From Gigaspora rosea (lineage: Eukaryota; Glomeromycota; Glomeromycetes; Diversisporales; Gigasporaceae), in NCBI GenBank assembly GCA_003550325.1, contig QKWP01000234.1:271034-335033 (forward strand): DNA of 64,000 bases. The letters are read 5' to 3'. The position numbers and the translations under genes were made by a program. The notes below the pieces were generated by a model that had not been told where the DNA came from, ran no database searches, and saw only the letters and a list, made by a program, of their open reading frames with translations. This document shows, one piece after another, positions 21,909 through 33,470 of the stretch (the stretch's first letter is position 1; each line of letters starts with the position of its first letter).

Positions 21909-22810
21909 CTGGCAAAGTTTCCCACATATTAGCGGTGATTGATATAAATGCCCATGGATTTTTCGTCATATTTGTCCAAACTTTTACCGATTTTATGAAT
22001 TCTTGGTCGGTCATGAAATATTTAATTGTCTGGGTGCTTTTGTACCAGCTAAATTATAAATTAATGATAAAGTTATAAAATTTAGTAATTTAAAAGCGAA
22101 TCATAGAAACTGCAAATTGAACTTACGATCTCTACACTGATATCCAATCTAGCGTAGAAGTAGTTGTATATATAACACGAACAGACACAGCATCTGTGAA
22201 TTTTGTGATGATTCTGTGTTGTCCATGTATCACGTCAGTTGTGATTTGGTCACTGTACAATAAAGAATTTATCATTTACAGTTTAATAGAAAATATCGAT
22301 GTACATATTTTAAATACGAGCCTCGAGTCTTGAATTAATGACTCTTCCCAACTACTTACGACGTCACTTCGCATTTTCAGTACCAAACCGGCCAGCTCGT
22401 CCAATGATTTGCTTGATCTGAGGAATAGGAATATATCGTACACCTATTTCATCATATTCGTTTAACATTTCTAAATATAACGTATATTCAATAGAATTAA
22501 TATACAATTATGTCATACAAACAAAAGATAGAATTGAAATTATACGAATATCAAACCCACTACTAGGGTCATTAAATAACTTGGCTTGTTGCGACCGAGT
22601 TTCTAAATAAAGATTTTTGACATTGATAAGTATACCACCAATAATAAGTAAAAATAATAATATTGTAAACATTGTATTAACATACACCATGTGGCAGACT
22701 ACCGTATGCAACTGCACAATGAAGGCTTCAGTCTCATGCTTTAGACTGAATTTTGATTTTCTGAAAAAAGGTACCACACAATCGTGCGCTGACTCGAGAT
22801 TCTCAACACT
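21909..22810 (-). pseudogene. SUV3-like mitochondrial RNA helicase relic with downstream exons
   Basis: Exon A (22810-22688) has AHDCVVPFFRKSKF and CAVAYGSLPH in two frames. A GT-AG intron of 85 bp follows. Exon B (from 22602) continues ETRSQQAKLFNDPSSGFDI in phase. A block near 22470-22370 has MLNEYDEIGVRYIPIPQIKQ, then IIGRAGRFGTENA, which is helicase motif VI as in SUV3 (QIAGRAGRFGT). The segment for DAIGMGLNLN is missing. Two more exons follow with good splice sites and matching phase: 22252-22127 (DQITTDVIHGQHRII... TLDWISV, then TAG) and 22048-21909 (YFMTDQEFIKSVKVW... ITANMWETLPG). SUV3 unwinds RNA in the mitochondrial degradosome. The Walker A/B half is absent. At least two frameshifts and one nonsense codon make it a relic. 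The last two exons do not look like SUV3. Confidence 0.6.
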
Positions 22811-23289
22811 CTATAGTATTAAATAGCGAATTCTTGACTCTACCATATCTGACCTAGTGGACGAATGAAGGCTTATAAGAGACTAAATGCTGACTTAGTT
22901 GGCTTATTAAAAGAACTCTATATTAAGTTTATCTTAACGATGATATAATCTTATAAATCAAAAAAAAAAATTAAAATTTGATTTACGATTTAAAAATCAT
23001 ACTTTTATTGATTATATGGGTTTGTATTAGGGTCAGTAAAAAAACTTTTTTCTATATTAAATTGTATTTTGATATAGCCAGAAGAAACTTGATGACCACT
23101 AAAATCTTTAATTGTTTCTTGGGCCCAATCTACTATAAATTCTGGTTGTATTATTGTATTTTTTTTTAAAGTTATAGCAGAAGAGTTATTATTACCAATA
23201 TTATTCTGTTTTTCTTTTTTCTTTTTTTTTTTTGCTGCTTTTTTTGCGATCAGAGTGTCTAAAGCCAGAATTGAGTTTTCATTAGTTGT
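22811..23289. other. Spacer without recognised gene
   Basis: Searched on both strands for the missing first helicase domain of the SUV3 relic; nothing convincing is present. Confidence 0.4.
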
Positions 23290-23725
23290 TTAAACAAACA
23301 ATACAATATAAGAAACCTGGTTGCACTTATAATGTCGTACGCCCCAACAATGGTCACCTAATAATGAGCTAATAGTTTGATATGCGTCAAATCCTGAAAA
23401 AATACACTTATAGGCTCTTCTATAAACAAATACGCGTGTTAAATATTGTCTAAAAAGCCCTAAATATTGACCCTCTATACAAGGAAATTTGATTACTTGT
23501 TTGCCAGTCTTTCGAAAAGCAAGAGAAAGCCGTTTGTGAATAGCATCTACCAACATTTCTTTCCATTCATTAATAGCGTTTTCTGGTAGAATATAAGATT
23601 GAATAGGAGGTATATTATAATCACTATGCTTGGCATTTTCATGTCGTGAAAGCTCTGCTGCAGATTTGTACCTTTTTTTTACAAATAGTACATTCAAAAG
23701 GTTTTTTATACTTTGATCGAGGCAT
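23290..23725 (-). pseudogene. C2H2 zinc-finger protein gene with one frameshift
   Basis: From an ATG at 23725 the product begins MPRSKYKKPFECTICKK. Then a +/-1 shift occurs in an 8-A run, and the second frame continues RYKSAAELSRHENAKH without a stop to 23290. Together these give one C2H2 finger (C-x2-C ... H-x4-H), followed by a ~100-residue domain with LPENAINEWKEMLVDAIHKR, GKQVIKFPCIEGQYLGLFRQ, AYKCIFSGFDAYQTISSLLG and WGVRHYKCNQ. From memory similar finger-plus-domain proteins are multicopy in Glomeromycotina and may be TE-linked. The only lesion is in a homopolymer, so a sequencing error is possible and the gene could be whole. Nuclear DNA binding is likely; function unknown. Confidence 0.55.
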
Positions 23726-23843
23726 TAAAAAGAGCTTATTATTTACAAATAAAAATATTATTAATATGTGTATATATAAATAAGTAAATTCTTGTTACAG
23801 CCTTCATTGTCTTTACTTACTTGTACGCGATTTCGTTCATTGG

Positions 23844-24068
23844 TTACTTGGGTGGGTTCATTGGTTTGACGTTTGATTTATTATAAAATTTTAATTTTTG
23901 GTGACAAAAATGACATTTTTGGAGTGCTAATATGCAATGTCGATTAGTATCAATTATAAATTTTGGGGTACAAATTTTAGAAAAATAAACATTTCGGCCG
24001 ATATGATCAAACCCTTTCGCAAAAATAGAGAGTCCTCCGCTTCGCTCTGGACTACTTATCTTGTACAT
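23844..24068 (-). CDS. Hypothetical 74-aa frame with a CxxC pair
   Basis: The frame contains FDHIGRNVYFSKICTPKFI and ALQKCHFCHQKLKFY. The C-x2-C pair could be half of a zinc site. It lies just upstream of the C2H2 gene on the same strand. It is not recognised and may be chance or a relic. Confidence 0.2.
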   Translation of the reverse strand: MYKISSPERSGGLSIFAKGFDHIGRNVYFSKICTPKFIIDTNRHCILALQKCHFCHQKLKFYNKSNVKPMNPPK

Positions 24069-25190
24069 TAATTATCACTGTACGATAAGCAAATTTTGTA
24101 AATTCTGTAAATCCCGCATATTATTATTATTAAATAATAGAAAATGCAGAATTTGTAGAATTCACAGAATTCATACTAATTTGAGGGTTGTATAAAGTAG
24201 AGCAGATTCTTAGGGCAGTGTCATTAATCACCTGATTATTTTTTATCAGAGGCCTACCCCCCTCCTTCTTCCTTAATATATAAATAGTCAGGTTCTTATA
24301 TATAATTTTAACTTTTTTTACCCCCCCCTAAAAAATCATCTGATTTTTGTTACTCCCCTTATATTTTATCAAATTAACTTTAGGGCTAAGATCATTTTAG
24401 ATTAGGATAAGATAGGTTTTAAATAAACAAAAATGCCTTCTTGACATTTTAATTAACCTAGTTTAGGTGACCGTTTTTGTATTTTTAGAGGTTTTGCTTT
24501 TCTTTCTTGTTTTGCTTTGTAATTTTGCTTTACTTAATTTGATAAAAAACTAAGAAATATTATTGCATTCTGTGATTTGATTGGCTAAAGGATTGTCAGG
24601 TCGATTGGTAATAGGTCAAAGATCAAATGCTTACTGTATCCTTCATATGACCAATTTTAATTGGTCGATCATGAGGTGCATGACCATGTGAATATGTGAA
24701 AAAACTTAATTGCTAATCCAGATAAAATCGGCATAAATTTATTATATAAATTTGAGGAGAATTATCGATTTTACTATTATACAATAGAATACTTAAAATG
24801 TCAAAAAAGCAAAGTACAAGAAAATCGTTGATAACTAGTTTTTATTATACAGATAACCTAATTAAGAAGTTCTAGAAGCGATTTATAACAAAAAAATACT
24901 TACTATCCTGTAAACGAAAAAATTTAGTTTAGACTCGTGTCAGATTTGTAGCCACAAAAAGTAACAAATGCAATCGCGATCACAACTAATGCAATAAAAA
25001 AAAAAAGTGACAAATACAATAAAAAGAGTGACAATATTGGCGACAAATACAATAAAAATAATGAAAATAGCGATGATATAGGTGACAAACATGAGATGAA
25101 CACAATATAGAATAAGAAAAAATATAAAGATCAATATATATATATGTATGTATTATATTTATTATAGCTTATTATGGGTTTATAATGTAT
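24069..25190. other. AT-rich spacer with a short diverged foldback
   Basis: Around 24204-24345 ATCACCTGATTATTTTTTAT and AAAAAATCATCTGATTTTT lie inverted around C-rich runs, resembling the small elements with CACCTGATT ends at 41582. Otherwise no gene is seen. Confidence 0.4.
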
Positions 25191-25224
25191 TCTCCTCCAA
25201 AGAATGCTCTGTCATTGCTCGTTT

Positions 25225-25440
25225 TTAGACTCTTAAGAAGCCACTGATTCAGTTTGAAATTGTTGAGATTTCAGGAATGTCACTCTTACTAATTTCGCCT
25301 TTTTGCGACTGTTTGAGCAACTCTTGTTGCATTTCGGTCACAGACATTTTATTTCTTGGACTTGTAGTTCCGGTATGGAACATGGCTTCTAATAAGCCTT
25401 TTACTTGAGGTGTGAGTCATTTTACTGATCTCTTTTTCTG
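25225..25440 (-). pseudogene. Coding relic, family unknown, cut by a hAT insertion
   Basis: On the minus strand a frame reads LTPQVKGLLEAMFHTGTTSP, RNKMSVTEMQQELLKQSQKG and EISKSDIPEISTISN before stops. The regular helix pattern and clean frame over ~70 codons make it coding-like. From memory, similar LTP-LEAMFH-GT segments occur in a multicopy protein family of arbuscular mycorrhizal fungi. The hAT-type element at 25480 lies just upstream and probably cut it. Confidence 0.4.
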
Positions 25441-25479
25441 CTTTTCTTTCAAACACCAACCGGTGATGAATACCTGATA

Positions 25480-26512
25480 TAGTGTTCCAAATCGAAAATT
25501 GATTAATCAGATTAATCAATTAATTGACGATTAATCGATTGACTTTTAAATATGCGATTAATCTAATTAATCGATTAATCGATCAATTGATTAATCCGAT
25601 TAATTGATTAATCGATCAATCGATTGACTAACTAATCGACTAGTCGATTAACTAACTAGTTGTCAAAATCCGTATAAACTAGTTAATTTAAGAATTTTAT
25701 TACAAATCGATACACAATACTATATGTGGTATTAACCTTTGAATACCTCTCGGAAATCGAGACTAACGGAGCAACTATTGACAGGGAGTCACATGAGCAC
25801 AGAGACACGAACTGTACTGTGGTTTATCGTAGTTGTTAGTATTTATACAAGCGAGAGGGTTTATATATTTAGTGATTTTGGTAATTCGAAAAAGTGTGTG
25901 ATATATTTTAGAATCAATTATATGTAATATAATGTCTTTTTATTTATTAATAAAGAATTGTAATAGTGAACATGCCTACAAAGTGGAGCGAATATTGCCC
26001 ATATATATACATAAATGTTCAATAGTAAAAAGATCTGGCACTTATGCCAGAACTGTCAGATCTATTACTTATGCCAGTTCTCCCATATCAATCATTTATG
26101 CCTGATCTATCATTTATGGCAGAAACGACTGATATAGCAGAAATGGCAGATCTGCTATTTTGGGTGCAGCAACCTCGTGACTTAGTATAACCCATGATTT
26201 ACTAATTTACTGGGCTCTTATCAGGGGTAACAGTAGTTAAAGTTGATTTAGTACTATCATAATTTGAATTGCGATGACATTCTTGATCATAATTTGCTTA
26301 CTGATACTTTAGTCATAATCATGATTTTACACATAACTAGTATCATTTTACTATATGAGTAATCAATTAATTGATTATTCGATTAATCGAATAATCGATT
26401 ATACCAATTAATTGATTAATCGATTAGTTGGTACAATCGATTTTTAATCGTTTGGTTAAAAAAATTTTATGCGATTAATCGATTGCATTTTTTGGTCCAA
26501 TTTGGAACACTA
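25480..26512. mobile_element. 1.03-kb non-autonomous hAT element with ATTAATCG arrays
   Basis: The ends are TAGTGTTCCAAAT and ATTTGGAACACTA. The flanks ACCTGATA (25472-25479) and ACTTGATA (26513-26520) form an 8-bp TSD with one change. Next to both ends are arrays of ATTAATCGATTAATCG, inverted relative to each other. The middle has no transposase. A short motif family around CTGCCAGATCTGCTATT-like units occurs at 26035-26160. Confidence 0.8.
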
Positions 26513-26827
26513 ACTTGATAACTATATTCAAAGTGTAGTAAGAAAACAATAAATAAAACAAATGAAATGTATAATAAAAATAAAGCAATAAAAAAAAAAG
26601 ATATAATGAAAGTATAAATAAAGTTGAAAATGGTACAAGCAAAAAGTAATGAAATTAGAAAAAATATCAAATCTAAGCAAAAATTTAGGAGATGGATAAA
26701 TAAAATGTTGATATATGAACCGATGTGAAAAGTAGATGAAGTAGACGAAATATGAAACTTGAGAAATATAAAATTGTTAGTAAATATTAGTAAAGCTAAT
26801 AAATACAAACAAGAACATAAATAAAAA

Positions 26828-26920
26828 CTAGAACCCTTTTGGTTCGTTGAAAATATCTATTTCAGCTAGATTAGTTAAATCGATCATTTCCTGAATCATA
26901 TGTAAACTACTTTTAGTCAT
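26828..26920 (-). CDS. Possible terminal exon (30 aa)
   Basis: After a CAG acceptor a frame reads MTKSSLHMIQEMIDLTNLAE and IDIFNEPKGF to a stop at 26828. The composition is coding-like and the splice site is good, but no neighbouring exon is found and the family is not recognised. Confidence 0.25.
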   Translation of the reverse strand: MTKSSLHMIQEMIDLTNLAEIDIFNEPKGF

Positions 26921-27148
26921 CTGTTTGTCGTATGCAAAAAAAAAAAAGGCAAATTACATATGGGTTCATTATTCTCATTTTCATCTATCAAATTGTCATT
27001 TGGTGAAACTAATATAAGTGATAAAACCTTAGTATCTAAACAAAGTATCTACAGGTATTACAATAGATCATTTTATTTGCTTATAAGTAGAATAACCTTG
27101 GTACTGATTAGCACTGCTTACAATATTCTACTCTATGAATAAAATGTA

Positions 27149-27583
27149 GCAAACCTCTATAAGTGCAATATACTAAATTCTGGTCCCAAATATAAATGCT
27201 ATCAAAGAGAAAACAGAACTTTGGGCTTTTAATATTTTTGAACTGGATATGATTCCTAATAAATAAATTTAGATCATGAAATTATTTCTTTTCATGCATT
27301 ATGAAATAATCATGTTTACTCGATTAAAACTAGGCTGACAACTACCTACTAATCAATGATCATTAATTGTCGGATAACACCATTATTCGAATAATGGTAA
27401 ATTGGCTCAACTGGGAAATAATAGGCCCAGTTGAACCAATTTACCGTTATTCAAAAAATTTTGCTGAATAATCCCATTTTCTCTTGGTAGCTGATTTTGA
27501 TAAATGCCTTTTCTTGTTTTCTAAGTGCACATGTTAAAATTTGGTAAATTTGGTTCATAAGCTGCACTTATAGAGGCTTTACC
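27149..27583. mobile_element. MITE with CCTCTATAAGTGCA ends
   Basis: AACCTCTATAAGTGCA at the left is mirrored by TGCACTTATAGAGGCTTT at the right. A palindrome of about 105 bp (27374-27480, arms around AATGGTAAATTGGCTCAACT) sits inside. No coding sequence. Confidence 0.6.
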
Positions 27584-27798
27584 CTAAATGAAACTAGAAG
27601 TAAAAAAACTGAATATGAATAAAAAAAAGCCACATCTAAAAATGGCAGGTTTGATACTCAAAAAATTTTCTATCTTAAATTGCCTAAAATTCTTCTTATA
27701 TTCTAACAAAAATTCAATTCTAATTCAATATCAGTTTGGTGCAAGCCGATATCGATTAATCTAAGCCGAATAATTGACAAGCCTAATACGGATTTCTT

Positions 27799-30085
27799 TT
27801 AATAAACTCTGGATAATGCAAGCTTTGCAAAACAGTATACCCCATGATACCCAAATAATAAATTTTTATGACCTTGAATTTTTGGCATTAATGTAGTCCA
27901 AGATTTGCTCAAATGACTATATGTAGCAATACTAGGTTTAGGTTTTTTGATAATACGCTTTTTCACAATTTTTTGTATATTTGTAGGTATGAATTTTTTC
28001 CATGGGCTGATTTTGGGCAAAGACCTTGCATAAATGTAACCTATTTCAGCTTCATCATTGGGCCAAGACCATTCATACAAGTTTTAAATTCTCGCTATTG
28101 TTCCTAGTGCGGAATTGCTATCACCTATATTGTTTGATATGTACATTTTCACTTACACTAGAAAAATTTAGGCACAATTCGAATGCCACTCGAACTGCCA
28201 ACACTATCACATGACTTCGCAAACATGCAAGTCCGAGAAATCATGTGATAGTATGGCAGTTTGAGTGGCATTTGAATTGTGCTATTCAATATGCCGAATG
28301 TTTTAGATTTACTAAAAAAAAAATAAACTATATTAACGCTGATTTCTATTTGGTTCTAGATGAGCAATATACATTTCTGAATACCCTTTATTGCCCTTTC
28401 TATGTCTTTACCAGAATCAATATCGTGGCCAAACTTGACATATCTTTTTAGCATGAATAATCTAGGAGAATTGTTAGTCGAAAATAATGAATTATAACAA
28501 ATAAAAATCCAAAATAGTGATTTTGGGTAAAAAAAAAATCACTACTTAAAATTTTCATTTGTCATTAATACTTACTTGTGTGTAATGCGAATCTATTGAA
28601 TTTTTAGCTTCACCGGCCTCTAGAAACAACTATTTCCTTACGGTAACATCACTTTACTTTCCTAATATTATCATCAACTTGGTATTATGGTAGTGAGAGC
28701 CATTATCGTAATCCATTTTGGTACGGGATCAAAACTTTCGATTATAGCATTAAGTGAGAACGCAGTAAACCAAGCATCTTGCTTGGTATCATTGCTCTAG
28801 TGATCATATACTTAAATATTAAGATTACTAGTTTTTGCATTTTGGTATATATAAGAACAGAGTAGAGTGTTCACCTGTGTTTTCTAAAGAACTCAGATTT
28901 CGTTTCTCGAGCACTCTGCGGGAGGATCCTTATCTTGTAGTCCACAATAAGCAAAGCACTATTTACATTAAGTTGAGCAAGTTCAACATCCAATTGGGCA
29001 TTGAGATATGTTTTACGTACATGGTAAACTATAAAATAATTAGTTGATATTGATACTCTATTAAAGATTCGTGAAATTCACTATCAACATTTTTCTTTGG
29101 ATTACTAAACAAGGTAAACAACTCGTCGCAATCTTTACAAATTTTGGGGTGATCTAAAAATTGCAAATATCAAAAGCTTGTTAGAGGCAATGGCTTATGC
29201 ATGGTGAATGTAGAGCAACTCCCATCGGTGATACTTTTAAATTCATGACAAAACCTTTATGCAGATATCATTGCAAATTTTGAGCCGTTTCGTGCATCAT
29301 TTCCTTTTTTTTTACAAATCAAAAAATTAGTTTCAATCATTGTTATTAAAATCCAAAACACAAACTTACCTTCAACCCATTATTTTTGATTTGAGTATTT
29401 ATAAGAGATTCGATATTCTCAAAAACCTCATAGCCAAGCTTGTTGCACATAGTACAAAGACCACCAGCATTTTCCTTATACACAAATCTACTTCCTTCCA
29501 ATTGAGTCATAAAGGTTGTGCATTGCATACCATTTGGATATTTTTATGAAACTTATTCCACAAAGCTTTCTTATGATCCTGAAGATATAATATAGGTAAG
29601 CCTGTAGAGTTATTGGTTTTATAAGATGACATATTAATATTTCCTTTAGTCGTAAAAAATAAATCAATGATTTAATTGCTCGACAGTTAGCTTAGTGCAG
29701 TGAATTATTGGTTTAGTTAAAGCCGGAGTACCATATCCATTTATTTTGGCATATTTTCGTGATTCTGAAATTATATGGTCCCCAACCTATTAATATTAGT
29801 CAAAAATTGTGTAGTAATGTTGCATTCCATAGTAATTTTGCAGAAAGTTGTAAAAAAAATTATAGTACTAGCTATTTTCTCAAAAGAGTATAATATTGAT
29901 TAAATCAGCCAGCAAAATAACTACTGCGGCTTTTAGAAATTATACTATAACCAATAAAAAAAATATATATATATTCAAAATTCTGTACTTACACCTAAAT
30001 TTGTCTTTAAATCTGAATAACTAAAATCGTTAGCAATTATTGATAAAATTCGTCTCTTACCATCCTTTGTTCTTTTGTTATCCAT
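27799..30085 (-). pseudogene. DDE-type transposase-like gene, multi-exon relic
   Basis: Exon 1 (30085-29993) begins MDNKRTKDGKRRILSIIAND and ends exactly at a GTAAGT donor. Exon 2 starts after a TAG acceptor near 29788 (VGDHIISESRKYAKINGYGT, then QLEGSRFVYKENAGGLCTMC) and ends at another GTAAGT near 29369. Further blocks carry CKDCDELFTLF and VDSEFHESLIEYQYQ near 29100. Next come ILPQSARETKSEFF near 28900, NDTKQDAWFTAFSLNAIIES near 28750, SHYHNTKLM and FLEAGEAKNSIDSHY near 28600, KRYVKFGHDIDSGKDIERAI near 28420, and a last block YEWSWPNDEAEIGYIYARSL to the stop at 27799. The SHYHN and EAGEAK-SIDSH blocks look like the second and third acidic sites of a DDE nuclease. Several frameshifts and stops break it. 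From memory this is a multicopy Glomeromycotina family with animal relatives. Confidence 0.6.
28172..28282. mobile_element. 111-bp palindromic MITE inside the DDE-like relic
   Basis: GCACAATTCGAATGCCACTC at the left is mirrored by GAGTGGCATTTGAATTGTGC at the right, and the arms run on through CTATCACATGA. It lies between two blocks that are adjacent in the protein order, so it inserted into the gene. Confidence 0.75.
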
Positions 30086-30199
30086 TAGTGCTTAAGTAAA
30101 ACTTTGCCAAAAAATGTAAGTTTTATTAGGGACATAACTTGGTGAGCTATTTAAAAACTCTAGACTATGCAATTGTTAAAGCATAGTATGGTCATTTTC

Positions 30200-31210
30200 T
30201 GGTTGTGCATTTTTTGTCCATTATTGATACTAAATAATAAAATAAACTTAGTATTAATTTTTGTTTTACTTGAAGAATTTTAAACCTTGCCTGTAATTCT
30301 TTAGGTATCCATGGTGTTATATTGTAACAACTACATGCACAAAGCATTGCATGCCAAGCATCTATTTCGTGATTACTAAATTGATAATCCGGAGGATAGA
30401 GGCTTTCAAGGCTTGAATAAAGCTCAATAATATTGTTTTGGCTTTTATACCAATTAAGAAATAAGATATACCAATTTATATTAGCAAGAGTTCTTCGTTT
30501 TAAGTGATGGTCAAAAAAAAACTTTATAAGGGCATAATCGGACCAATTATTTGGCAAACAGGAAGGAACATGATATTGGCAAATAAATCATTGCACTTCA
30601 AGGTTTTTAAGTCCATAAAGTTGCATTAGCCTTTGCCTCACTTCATTTGGAGACGAACCTTCAATCCGGTCTTTAAGATTAAAATCCTTATAAATCTCTA
30701 GAGTACAAAAATTATCCTTTATTTTTGAATATATAATATGCATTTTCCACTTGTAGTTCATAAAAGAGATAACTTATAGCCTGATCCAGCATAATTCCAT
30801 TCAGAGTTTGAAGATAAACCAATTCCAAAAATAAAAATTTTATATTCACCAAGTGAAAAGGATATAGGAATAAATTGTACATTTAATAAGAGCTATTGGA
30901 TTATCGATTCATTTGTCTATCCAAGTACTGAAAATCCAGATCAGCGTGTTTGATTATTGAAAATCTCCTTATATACTATTGAAATTGCTGATGTCGAATC
31001 CAGTTTTATACTAGAAAAAGAACCACTTTCACAATAATAGCTAGCCAAAAAAGAACTTTCAGAGTAGTTAATAATAACTGTCATAAAAAATTCACGTTCT
31101 TTTAAAATTATTTTAGTCTTTTGACCAATTCGAATAGAAAAATATACTTCTTTTTTTTTATTAATACTAGAAAGTCGCCACCAATATCGTGAGTAGACAC
31201 TATAATAGTA
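30200..31210 (-). pseudogene. N-terminal partner of the DDE-like relic (unknown domain)
   Basis: Read leftwards: SINKKKEVYFSIRIGQKTKI, KEREFFMTVIINYSESSFLA and SISIVYKEIFNNQTR (31200-30945, open for 85 codons); then SEWNYAGSGYKLSLL, LEIYKDFNLKDRIEGSSPNE, PNNWSDYALIKFFFDHHLKR and YPPDYQFSNHEIDAWHAMLC (30560-30290). These follow each other in the order I remember for a Glomeromycotina multicopy family, ahead of or next to the DDE-like protein. Three or more stops and shifts break it. Function unknown. It is either the first part of the same gene or a second gene of the same mobile unit. Confidence 0.5.
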
Positions 31211-31346
31211 ATTTTTATCTAATAACCTGTTCTCTATTAACGTAGCAGTAACATTTGCTATTTTTTTCTAATCTCTAAAACTGAACTTTGCAGATTCGCA
31301 GTATATTATAAAATTACTATTATACTTATTCCTAGATTCTATATAT

Positions 31347-31592
31347 GGGGGTGAGTCAGTAAAAAAGTGACAAATTTTTTCTAAGTAAAAGTTTTTTGAC
31401 TTTAAGCTTAAATATTTTAACAACTATCTTAATAAATTTAATAATTTTTTTTATATTCTAATTCTATATAATTTCAAAATTAAAATAAAAAAATTTTTAG
31501 CAAATTTGATTAAATATTTGTCAAGATATTTTAGTTTAAAAATTAAAAAATTTTACTAAAAATGATTTGTCCCTTTTCTACTGACTCACCCC
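31347..31592. mobile_element. MITE with GGGGTGAGTCAGTA ends
   Basis: GGGGGTGAGTCAGTAAAAAA at the left is mirrored by TCTACTGACTCACCCC at the right, each followed inward by GTGACAAAT / ATTTGTCCC. AT-rich flanks (TATAT...ATAT) prevent a clear TSD call. Confidence 0.7.
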
Positions 31593-31763
31593 ATATACTT
31601 ATGTATAATTTTATCGATCTTATCCAGATTGGCAATTAAACCTTTATTACTATATACTCTTTACAAAAGTATAACAATAAATAATTAAAATAAAAAATTA
31701 TTACACTTCAAAAGATCGATAATATTTACTTTGTCCAAATTGAAAAAGTATCTACAGTTCAAG

Positions 31764-32165
31764 ACACCTAAAGACTAAAATGCTAATTTGCGACAAATTT
31801 GTCCTATTTTAAAAAAATTTATAATGAATTTTGATGTTTTATTGATTCCTTGTATTTTAATTGGTTAAAAATTTTTTTTTAGTGGCTAAAATTTTATTAA
31901 TTAACAAATTTTTTAAAAATTGGCCAATAAACAAAGACCAAAACATGTAACTTGTTCCATTTTTAGTAATTTTTTAACGTATTATATAAAAATTGTACAT
32001 ATTCAAAGTGGTATAAATCAATAATATATAATAATTATTTTCAAAATAAAGCCACTAAGTTGTAGCAAATTAGCTTGGTTACAATTTAGCAGCTTTTTTT
32101 TTATATCTTTTTTGTGTCATAAGCTATTAATTTTTGAAATTATTTTAGTCTTTAGGTATTGTGCA
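31764..32165. mobile_element. MITE with CACCTAAAGACTAAAAT ends
   Basis: CACCTAAAGACTAAAATG and its complement ATTTTAGTCTTTAGGTATTG bound about 400 bp of AT-rich DNA without coding capacity. Confidence 0.6.
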
Positions 32166-32346
32166 CTATATCTATTTAGAATTAAGTCACAAGTAAGTTT
32201 CGGGTCCTCACTTTCAAGACTCAAAATAATTAAGCTCATTTTTTCTTCTTCCCTTGTTCTATATCTCTGAAAAATTTAATTTTAAGGTAATATGTAGGGG
32301 AAATAACATCATAAATTCAAAGCTTATAGTAATTTTATATGTTTTT

Positions 32347-32572
32347 TTATAAATTTATATATGTTGTGCTAGTGTTGTGCCTTAGATCGATCCTTGTATT
32401 AGATTGATACCGGCCTAAATTATATTAGAGTTAGGGTAAAATTACAGTAAAGTTAGAAATTAGTTTAGACTAGTTGTTGCTAATAATAATACTAGTTAAT
32501 TGATAATCATCTAATGTGCGTTGGATTCAATCTGATGCAAGTTTTAATTTGAGACACAACATATATAACAAA
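32347..32572. mobile_element. Small MITE with TATATATGTTGTG ends
   Basis: TATATATGTTGTGC at the left is mirrored by GAGACACAACATATATA at the right. No coding sequence. Confidence 0.45.
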
Positions 32573-32639
32573 AAACTCTGTCATAAATAGTGTGACAAGT
32601 CAGTTGACTAATAGTAAATTTTGGAATAAGTACAATATA

Positions 32640-33015
32640 TATGCTGGAATCTGACGTAGGTCCAATAAAAAGTAATTTTTTTATTAAGTTAACAGCTCAT
32701 ATCAATTAATTGAAAGTTGTAGAGCTCACTGAGACACATCTAATAGTAGTTAGATTATTCAAATCATTCCAGTGTACACTAAGATATTGCTAAAAAACAA
32801 TTGGCTAACTATATAAAATTTTTAGTTTGTTTACATAAAATTTTATATAGTCAGCCATGTTTTTTAGTGATATCTCAGCATACACTAGGCCAATTCGAAT
32901 GATTTAACTACCATTAGATGCATCCCAGTGAGCTCTACAACTTTCAATTAATTAATATAAGCTGTTAATTTAATAAAAAAATTACTTTTCATTGGACCTA
33001 TATTAGATTCTAGTA
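32640..33015. mobile_element. Foldback element carrying the shared AGTTGTAGAGCTC cassette
   Basis: The arms GGAATCTGACGTAGGTCCAA and TTGGACCTATATTAGATTCT mirror each other with ~180-bp arms. The inside has AATTGAAAGTTGTAGAGCTC, ATCTAATAGTAGTTAGATTA and GGCTAACTATATAAAATTTT, the same cassette as at 14.8-15.4 kb and 39.3-39.6 kb, but with different ends. Confidence 0.7.
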
Positions 33016-33402
33016 TATAATGAAAATCATAGAAATTTGCTCCAAATTTTAATATAAAAATAGTGCTAATCTTATTTGGATCAGTAATTAAAAAATTTTT
33101 ACCAAATATAATAATTTATTTAGTGAGCTTTTTTTCATTTTTTTTTTTTTATGTTAATGAATTAATATTAAGGATTATATAATAAGATAAAAAAATATTG
33201 CTTATAAAAATAAAAAATAAATTTTTAGTAGAAAAACTAGAAATCTTTTGAATACAATCCTTAAATTCATTATTTTGCTAATAATATAAATACTATTTAT
33301 TAATATGAGGGTTTTTACTAATTTAATATTTTAATTAAAATGATAATTTTTGATTATTATTTTTTGTTTTTTAATTAACAAATTGATAACTAAATATATA
33401 GG

Positions 33403-33470
33403 TGACATCAATAGAAATGGGACAAATTTATCTAATAAATTTGTCTCATTTCTATTGACTTCACCCCATA
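33403..33470. repeat. Short hairpin-forming repeat
   Basis: GTGACATCAATAGAAATGGG and its complement face each other around a ~5-bp loop, 68 bp in all. It may be a solo remnant of the GGTGA-ended MITE type. Confidence 0.6.

Noticed and set aside
25480-26470. ATTAATCGATTAATCG arrays as a CRISPR array or replication origin
   Set aside because: The units have no unique spacers and lie symmetrically inside hAT ends; they are subterminal repeats of the element.
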